From: Trichosphaerium sp. ATCC 40318
Taxonomy: Eukaryota > Discosea > Flabellinia > Trichosidae
DNA: 64,000 nt
Assembly (NCBI GenBank): GCA_038496445.1
Contig: JALMLS010000072.1
Location: 96,754 to 160,753, forward strand
Direction: 5' to 3'
Position numbers and translations under genes: made by a program. Positions within the stretch are counted from its first letter, which is position 1. The number at the start of each line of letters is the position of its first letter. Below are positions 57,910-64,000 of this stretch, one piece after another. A model generated the notes under the pieces. The model searched no databases. It was not told where the DNA came from and saw only the letters and a program-made list of their open reading frames with translations.

Positions 57910-60900
57910 TTAGGTAGTTTGGTATTGTTTGTTGGTTGGTGTGGTACATGAATCTATATCCTTGTCCTTATTACCAATAGTAAACGTAACAGACCTATCA
58001 GGTCTGCTTGTTACTTGTCCTGGAGCACTCCATAATGACCCAGACGTTGGTCTAGAAACTCTTGGAGAAACGTCAAAAATGCCTATCCGTCTGTCGCTCA
58101 ACTCGCCCGGTTTTGCCGCCTATACATGTCATTAGAGTCTCCAATTGTATAATCAACAGTACCTGTACGGATATGCTAACAGCAGGAGCATTAAAGTCCC
58201 TATTGTCGCATTTAAGCATCGTCTGTTTAAGTCGTCTTCTGGGTGTTCTCCAGCTGAAAGTGATTGCTCCGTTGTGTGTAAAATCAGCGTCTTGGAGATG
58301 CTCATCTGATCGAAGAAGGTAGGCTACTTGTGTACATATTACAGCACTAGGTTTCCCGTTTGTGTTATTAGTACGGTTTCGAGAAGCAGGAAGTGTTGTT
58401 GCTATTAATTGCTTTGTTCCTGGTGCGATTTTAGTTGGTGGCGCTTGTGTCCACGTCTCGCCTTCGCTTCCAGTTGTAAGCTTTAATCTGTGTAGGTAAC
58501 ACTTTGTAGTATTATTAATCTCAATGACAGCAGTGCGTCGCTTCGCCTAAGAACATTAAGAGACCGTAAAATACATATTACTGAAAAGACAAAAAAAAAA
58601 CGTACCAACAGACGTTGTTTAGTCTCTTCGTACGTCTCCTCTACTACTTCTTCTGGTTCTTCCATGGATATATTATTAATCAAATCAGCCTCTAGATCGC
58701 CCATAATTTTGATTAAGTGCTTCAAGCCGTGAATGTACTCTGTATCTATACAAGGAGGATCCACTCGCCAAGTGTGAGCTAAATATCGAGGAAAAAAAAA
58801 TTAGTCCGCTTCGCTTTTGTGTCGTTTTACGGTCACGTGACCACGTGGTAAGCGTAAATTAAGTATGATTTAATTTAAAAAATTACTTACCAAAATCTAC
58901 AATCTTGACTAAAACATTCCCAGGTACATCAACACCACTAGACGCATCATAGATAAATAGAATAGAGCTTCCAATAAAAGAAAAATCAGTTTGTTTTTGA
59001 AACCACTTTAAAATCTGCTTTACTGGTCCAATCATTGCTTGTAATGTCTTTATCCTTGCTTTACCACCAGGCGTATTTGTGACATACTGTAAAAATGCTG
59101 GTTTGATCTGTACAGGTTTGAGAGAAACACCCCAAGGCTTATCTCTCTTTATATAGTCTTTTATATCCGTTTGCCAAACTTTCATACCACAAATACGGAA
59201 TCCAAGGCTAGACGATGTACTGTATGAATCAACAGCATTCAAATACCCCTTCTTTATAAAACCAGCTGTATGATCAGCTGATCTCCTTCCCACTATAAAA
59301 AAAAAATTAAAAATGTCACGTGAGCGCAGAACAATAGTTTTCTTTTAGATTTCCTTCTTTTTTTTTTCGACAATAAAAACTTTGCCTCCTGGAATGAATT
59401 CGTTACTTACTCTTTATATCCATTATACATGGCTTGTCGTAACCATAAGTAAGATCTTCCATTATAATATACTGTAAGGAACCGGCTTGAGGGTCATTTA
59501 TAACAGTACGACCATCAAACTTTGGAAAAAAACTTGGCGTATCATTAGGCATATTTCTTAAACCTTCATAGAACGTCCACTCCCTACAAGCTGTTAAAAT
59601 CCGCTGCCGATAGGCACAAAAAGAAACAGAAACACACTACAAAAAAACACAAACGAATCATAACTACACCTCAAGCATGGAAATAGAAAAGAAAAGCTTC
59701 TATTGTTTAGAAAAAATTGGTTTCAGGTTTTTTGGCGCCCTTCGGATCGTTTCGGGTCACGTGCCTTTTTGACCATGGTTTAAGAATCTTATCACCCATT
59801 TTAAGTATCCCTCCTATTTTTCCATTACCTTTATGCCCTGCAACCTGGTTTTGAAACTGTTGAATATTATCTTGAACAAGAACAGGCATAGGATCTGCGC
59901 AACGCATAAGTGCACGGAGTATTCCCATTTCAAACACCCGTTGCATCCTTGGATCAGAAAGACCCGCTTTAATAAATTCCTAAAGTAGTTTTAGATGTAA
60001 AAGAACAGAGTAAACAATAACAAGTATGAAAAGGGATCAAGTTTTTTGCTCAAACAAAGATTTTTCTTCTTTTTTTTTTTCGGTATTAATTTACCTCTAA
60101 ACCAACTTTATCGAGTTCCTTATTATGCCCAACTTTATCTACAATACCATCTCCAGCAGAAGAAAAATTAACAGCTATAGAACGTGATCTTTGGTTTGGT
60201 TTGTTTCCTTGAGGTTCGATACTTGGAGGGTTGTGATTAAGTCTGTATATCAGTTCAAAAACCTCGTGACGGTGTAAAAAACCCTTATCAGAGCGATCCA
60301 TCATTTTGAAGGTAAATGTCAATTTTTCCTCAGGTGTCCCTTTTGAAAAGGTAGCATAGCCTTTAATATAATCCTTATACGTAAGCATATCATCCTGGGT
60401 ATGTAAAAATGCAAAAAACCTAAATGACAAAACATAAGAACACCAACAAGACAACAAACACAAAAAAAAAAAAAGAAAAAAATCAAAAAAAAAGACTTGA
60501 AAGGAAAAAACGCACATGTTCTCCCAAAAACGCTTAGATGCACCATTTAGTCTCAAATTCTCTTCTACAAACTCAGCACCACTTATCGTCCCTTAAAAAA
60601 ACCGGTTAAACAAAGAAAGACTAGTAGTCTAGTCATTTTGTGATACACTAAATAGTGAGCACGTGCGGTAAAGTTTATGTCTTTTGTGACTTTTTTACTT
60701 TATGAGTGTTTATGGGAACGCAAAAAATGACTTGTTTTATTCAAACAATAGGCAGTTTTAACAGCTAAAAGAAGTTTTAATTTTTTTACAGTACCTGTAG
60801 GGTATTTTGCCATAAAAGTAGCATGATGCCTACTGAGCTGTTCTGTTGTAACTAATAATATGTTTTAGAGCACTATTTGATGGTCATATTTAAAATTAAA

Positions 60901-61141
60901 CAGATTTTGCGTTAATTGTTTAACACATTAATATAAAACCTTAATTATAACAGCATAACCGCGTATAATACATATCGGACGTACAATGTCCATAAGTTAG
61001 TTCTCTTAGCTCTTCTAATTCGCTAGATGATAAATGTGAGCTTGTATTAGAGCTAGCCTGCCCCATCTGCCATTTACGTCTAATTAGATGTCGTAATTGA
61101 CCCATGGAGAATTTTCGCTTCAGTTTGGGTTGATTGCTCAT
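57910..61141 (-). CDS. EF-hand (NCS-like) / inositol polyphosphate kinase fusion protein
   Basis: ATG at 61141 (MSNQPKLKRKFSMGQLRHLI). Residues about 40-190 resemble a neuronal-calcium-sensor fold: ELEELRELTYGHF joined through a GTACGT intron to TTEQLSRHHATFMAKYPTGT, ISGAEFVEENLRLNGASKRF, DDMLTYKDYIKGYATFSKGT, EEKLTFTFKMMDRSDKGFLH with a loop DRSDKGFLHRHE, and GLEEFIKAGL. The inositol polyphosphate kinase domain follows: FQNQVAGHKGNGKIGGILKM, REWTFYEGLRNMP, KPCIMDIKVGRR (PxxxDxKxG signature), SFIGSSILFIYDAS and VKIVDFG|AHTWRVDPPCIDTEYIH. A C-terminal beta-rich region (TAVIEINNTTKCYLHRLKL, GAITFSWRTPRRRL) is unassigned. Stop TAA at 57910. One exon join near 59765-59590 is unresolved. It probably phosphorylates IP3/IP4-type inositols under calcium control (inference). 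Confidence 0.82.
58834..58847. promoter_or_regulatory. Double CACGTG in an intron
   Basis: Two CACGTG cores, 58834-58839 and 58842-58847, two bases apart, inside an intron of the EF-hand/inositol kinase gene. The arrangement suggests a protein-binding site or an expanding motif rather than chance. Confidence 0.35.
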
Positions 61142-61438
61142 TTATTACCTTACAAGCTGCACTAAACTAACCCAACACAAAAAATGTGAACACGTTGTAC
61201 GCCTGTCAGCGCGGGGTTTTTTTTTGGTTGCTTAACGTGGCTTTGACCACATTTTTTACTGCTGTCGAACTGAGACGCACCAAGTGCTAACATTCTAAGC
61301 TTCAGAATATCATAAGGGTTTTCATGAAATATTTCTTCTTTTACATGTTACTGCGCAGTTTCATGGGCGTTTACGCTAAATAAACGTTGGTGTCTACCCT
61401 TCTAAACGGTTTATTTACAATTAACTTTTTTTTTTGTT

Positions 61439-62759
61439 TCACGCAAAGAGATCAATGATCTTTGTCTTCTTCCTTTTCTGAGGAGCAAACATTTCACGTT
61501 TTATAGGCTTAAACTCTCCAACATCCTCCTCTCTTACAAGAAGGCCTTCACCAAAGTATCCTCCATCAAACCAACCGATCATAGACCTAGAAAAAACACA
61601 TCAGTACCAGACAATAATAGTAAAAAAAAAAGAAAAAAAAAAGAAAAAAAAATTGATGAAAAGACAAGCTTACACAGTATCAAATGGTCCATGAAGATCA
61701 TCCTTTCCTTCCCATTTATACTCCCACCTACGTTTATCCTCTTCTAAAGGTATCTCATCATCTCTTTTAACCTTTGAAGCGAGCTTCTCCTTTACATCAG
61801 CGTAGATATCTTACACCCAGTCAAGGAGAAAAAAAAAGAATAATCGATAAAATGCCTTGAAGGATACCAGGAAAACCCGACTGAATCAAGAGGTCTGCAG
61901 CCTCTATGAGCGTATCAAAACTACTAGTTCCTTTATCTGAAGAAGAAGTATCCTTTAATCTTCTTATAGCCATGAGAACATTCTCTCTAGGCTGTAAGAT
62001 ATCCAACACTGTAATCATTGCTTTATCAATCTCATTCTTTGTTTTTCTTCTTTCTTGCAACTCCTTTAAAAATGTATCTTCCTCCATCTCGTCATTGTCT
62101 CCATCATCTTCCTACAATTTATAACAGTTAGACGGCTGTACCGTTGTCTTTAAGAGTTTTTATTTTTGTACCTCCTCGTCATCACTATCGCCGCGTTGTT
62201 CCTTTGTCAGAGAGGCTAGCCACGGATCTTCGTCTTCTTTTTTGTTCCTGCCAAATACAAAAAATCCGTTATCATCAAAATTACCTGCAAACGGGTGTCA
62301 GACACTGCTGAATTGATAATTTTGATAACAGACGCGTGAATTACAGTTGCTTGTGCTGAATAAAAAAAATAACGTACCTTCCTTCAAATCTCCATCGTCA
62401 ATCTCTAGGTTGCGTTAGAATAATGTTTTACGGCTTATTGGGCGTACTGAAGCTTTCAACTTTTTCTTGTTTATCATCAAACCTACATAACTGTTACTTG
62501 CGCTCACTTGATGGATATAGAGCGTAAAACATACCTTTTGGGAGCAGGAGCGTCTGATACTACCAATTTAGAGTTTTTACGCCGTTTTAGCGCTGGTAAG
62601 TCGAAATCATCAAGAGCCGCTTCTCTTCGTCGTTTTTTTTTTGCGAATGAGTTCTGGTACACCCTTCGCCTTTACTTTATCGTAAACGTCTCCTAATGCT
62701 TCACTAGGATCATAATCCTTTTCTTCATCATCTAAATCAAATGTCACTTGCTTTGCCAT
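61439..62759 (-). pseudogene. CD2BP2/Lin1-like GYF-domain U5 snRNP protein, one poly-A frameshift
   Basis: The start ATG at 62759 gives MAKQVTFDLDDEEKDYDPSE and then GVPELIRKKK. At a run of ten A (62633-62642) the frame shifts: nine A would read on into RRREAALDDFDLPALKRRKN, while ten give a stop shortly after. Later exons are intact: DNGFFVFGRNKKEDEDPWLA, SLTKEQRGDSDDEE, EEDTFLKELQERRKTKNEID, FDTLIEAADLLIQSG, DIYADVKEKLASKVK, RRWEYKWEGKDDLHGPFDTV, then MIGWFDGGYFGEGLLVREED, the GYF domain with GPF and GYF signatures. It ends KTKIIDLFA-stop at 61439. The family sits in the U5 snRNP. Since this gene is normally essential, an assembly or sequencing error in the A-run, or slippage, is more likely than loss of function. 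Confidence 0.8.
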
Positions 62760-62785
62760 CTCTTGGGTGCCAGTGGACTTACGAC

Positions 62786-63043
62786 TTAAATTCCAACTAG
62801 GTTAAGTTGTAAAGTGAGTTGCATTTGTCTCACTAGTGGTACAATAATTGTCTTCTCCTGGGAAAGAACCGTGTTTCTAGCGAGCCCTTTAAATTTGTGG
62901 TGTACGCGAGGTATCGTTTGACACAGTACTCTTCTCAAAAGTAGCGTCGAGTCTAGAGCTTGTTTACGCGAGTGATCTACAGCACCCACTGCTGCTATCT
63001 GATGCTGATTGGTAGTAGGTTTGTTAGTATAAGTCATCTGCAT
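62786..63043 (-). CDS. Small basic protein, unknown
   Basis: An 85-codon frame from ATG at 63043 (MQMTYTNKPTTNQHQIAAVG) to TAA at 62786, just upstream of and on the same strand as the GYF gene. It has a basic middle (RKQALDSTLLLRRVLCQTIP) and a Val/Leu-rich end. No family recognised; it may be a chance frame in the 5' flank. Confidence 0.3.
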   Translation of the reverse strand: MQMTYTNKPTTNQHQIAAVGAVDHSRKQALDSTLLLRRVLCQTIPRVHHKFKGLARNTVLSQEKTIIVPLVRQMQLTLQLNLVGI

Positions 63044-63374
63044 CTTCAGCTTGTTGGTTTTTGGTCAGCGCATCTTTTGTGAATTGTGCCTTCAAAGACG
63101 AAGTTTTGAAGTGTTCAATTACTTTTCTTTCCTGACTGCATCAATTTTATGGTTGCAAGTGTCGGTCGGCAGTTGGCACTAGGACAAGTTGATTTTAAAA
63201 CAAACCATACTCAATTTATTGTTTGGCCTTCTTTTCCTTCAGCTCACGATGCACATGAAAAACGTGATGTAGTGAAAAATATTGCTAATCAAGACTGAAA
63301 TGTTTATTGATTGGCTGGTGACTACACTTTACTACTAGTAGCATGATGCAATGGGTTTACTATTGTAAGCTAGC

Positions 63375-63602
63375 TTATCTTAAAAGTTCCCAGAGGGGAG
63401 TTTGGTTTTCTCGATAGCTGCAGGGGCATTTGAAATATATTGCATCGTTCCTAGCTACATACATGGTTGCTCCTCGTTTATTGTTGCAGCTGTGGCAAGC
63501 ATTAACTAGAGCAAAGTTTCCGTGTTCGTCGTGCATATGGGCTCGAAGTGTCGCCATGTTAGGGCAGCGTTCCAGCCACCAAAAATATTTCTGCACCAAC
63601 AA
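63375..63602 (-). CDS. Zinc-knuckle/HNH-like small protein, probably partial
   Basis: The minus frame contains ERCPNMATLRAHMHDEHGNF, ALVNACHSCNNKRG and IYFKCPCSYRENQTPLWELL, ending TAA at 63375. The arrangement His-x-HDEHGN, then CHSCN, then CPC resembles a compact HNH or Cys-rich metal site. The frame opens without an ATG; ATGs occur inside at 63557 and 63536, so the start may lie at one of these or in an upstream exon. Very protein-like composition but not assigned. Confidence 0.45.
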   Translation of the reverse strand: MLVQKYFWWLERCPNMATLRAHMHDEHGNFALVNACHSCNNKRGATMYVARNDAIYFKCPCSYRENQTPLWELLR

Positions 63603-64000
63603 CGACAGATTGGATTATAATGTGCTTGTAATGATGACATTTACTGGTGTTCTCAGTGTGTTTCATTTTTATCAAGTCATAATTATTATATCAGGAGCAT
63701 ATCCTTGGAAAACGTGACACAGCTGGGGCAGTGGGTTGGTGTTACATCACGCACCTCAAACGTGTTGAGGAATTTTCGCGTTCGAAAATCAGGTTATTCA
63801 TGGCAAAGCTGTTGAGGGCATCAAGCCTGTTGAGGGATTACAGCGGTCGCGGATAAGGCCATTGATGACAAGCGCGTTGAGATTATTGTAGTTGTGGCAA
63901 AATTGATTGGACAGCATGGAATTCATCATCATAATGTTGGACATATATTGTTGGTGCGCTAAACGCCGCTGTGCTTCATTGACCGTTCCTGTTCGTATGC
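63603..64000. other. Window end; nothing assigned
   Basis: Imperfect short repetitions of the type gttgaggg/gttgagg with ggc/aagg context occur at 63760-63880, suggesting a decayed repeat; no gene supported. Confidence 0.3.

Overview
The window is nuclear DNA of a unicellular, probably amoeboid eukaryote. It is AT-rich and gene-dense. Almost every gene is split by short GT-AG introns (about 35-350 bases), many opening with GTACGT and ending in a T-rich tract before TAG or AAG. There are no operons, Shine-Dalgarno sites, CRISPR arrays or recognisable transposons. The gene set (SHK-type SH2 kinase, cortexillin-like actin binder, class C receptor, DH-PH RhoGEF, RBR ligase, shikimate and riboflavin enzymes) fits an amoebozoan-like protist, but I cannot place the species. 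Exon joins were worked out by eye, so each spliced gene is given as its full genomic span.

Layout. 0.7-7.5 kb: cohesin Rad21 (-), DAHP synthase (+), NAC-beta (-) and a small coiled-coil protein (-). 7.5-9.3 kb: gene-poor, with a 156-base tandem duplication. 9.3-20.2 kb: F-box/MORN protein (+), SAM-RBR ubiquitin ligase (+), lysosomal NAGLU-type glycosidase (-), second F-box/MORN protein (-), frame-broken RCC1-repeat protein (-). 20.5-30 kb: large RhoGEF (-), AMPK-gamma/SNF4 (+), GST (-), lumazine synthase (+). 30.4-43.7 kb: ankyrin-JmjC fusion (+), small unknown gene (+), frame-broken copper-monooxygenase-like surface protein (-), SAM-globin-PH protein (+), third F-box/MORN protein (+), secreted catalase-like protein (+), a pseudogene and a small secreted protein. 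43.8-54 kb: tandem-CH coiled-coil protein (-), ARF-like GTPase (+), beta-helix membrane protein (+), class C receptor (-). 54.2-63.6 kb: a tRNA-like locus whose halves are in inverted order, SHK kinase (-), EF-hand/inositol-phosphate-kinase fusion (-), CD2BP2/Lin1 splicing factor with a poly-A frameshift (-), and two small unknown reading frames.

Functionally the region mixes housekeeping genes (cohesion, NAC, aromatic amino acids, riboflavin, U5 snRNP) with signalling and cell-surface genes typical of a motile phagotroph. The most unusual items are a globin between SAM-like and PH domains, a calcium-sensor/inositol-kinase fusion, a possible permuted tRNA-Cys, and a strong excess of the palindrome CACGTG, much of it inside introns.
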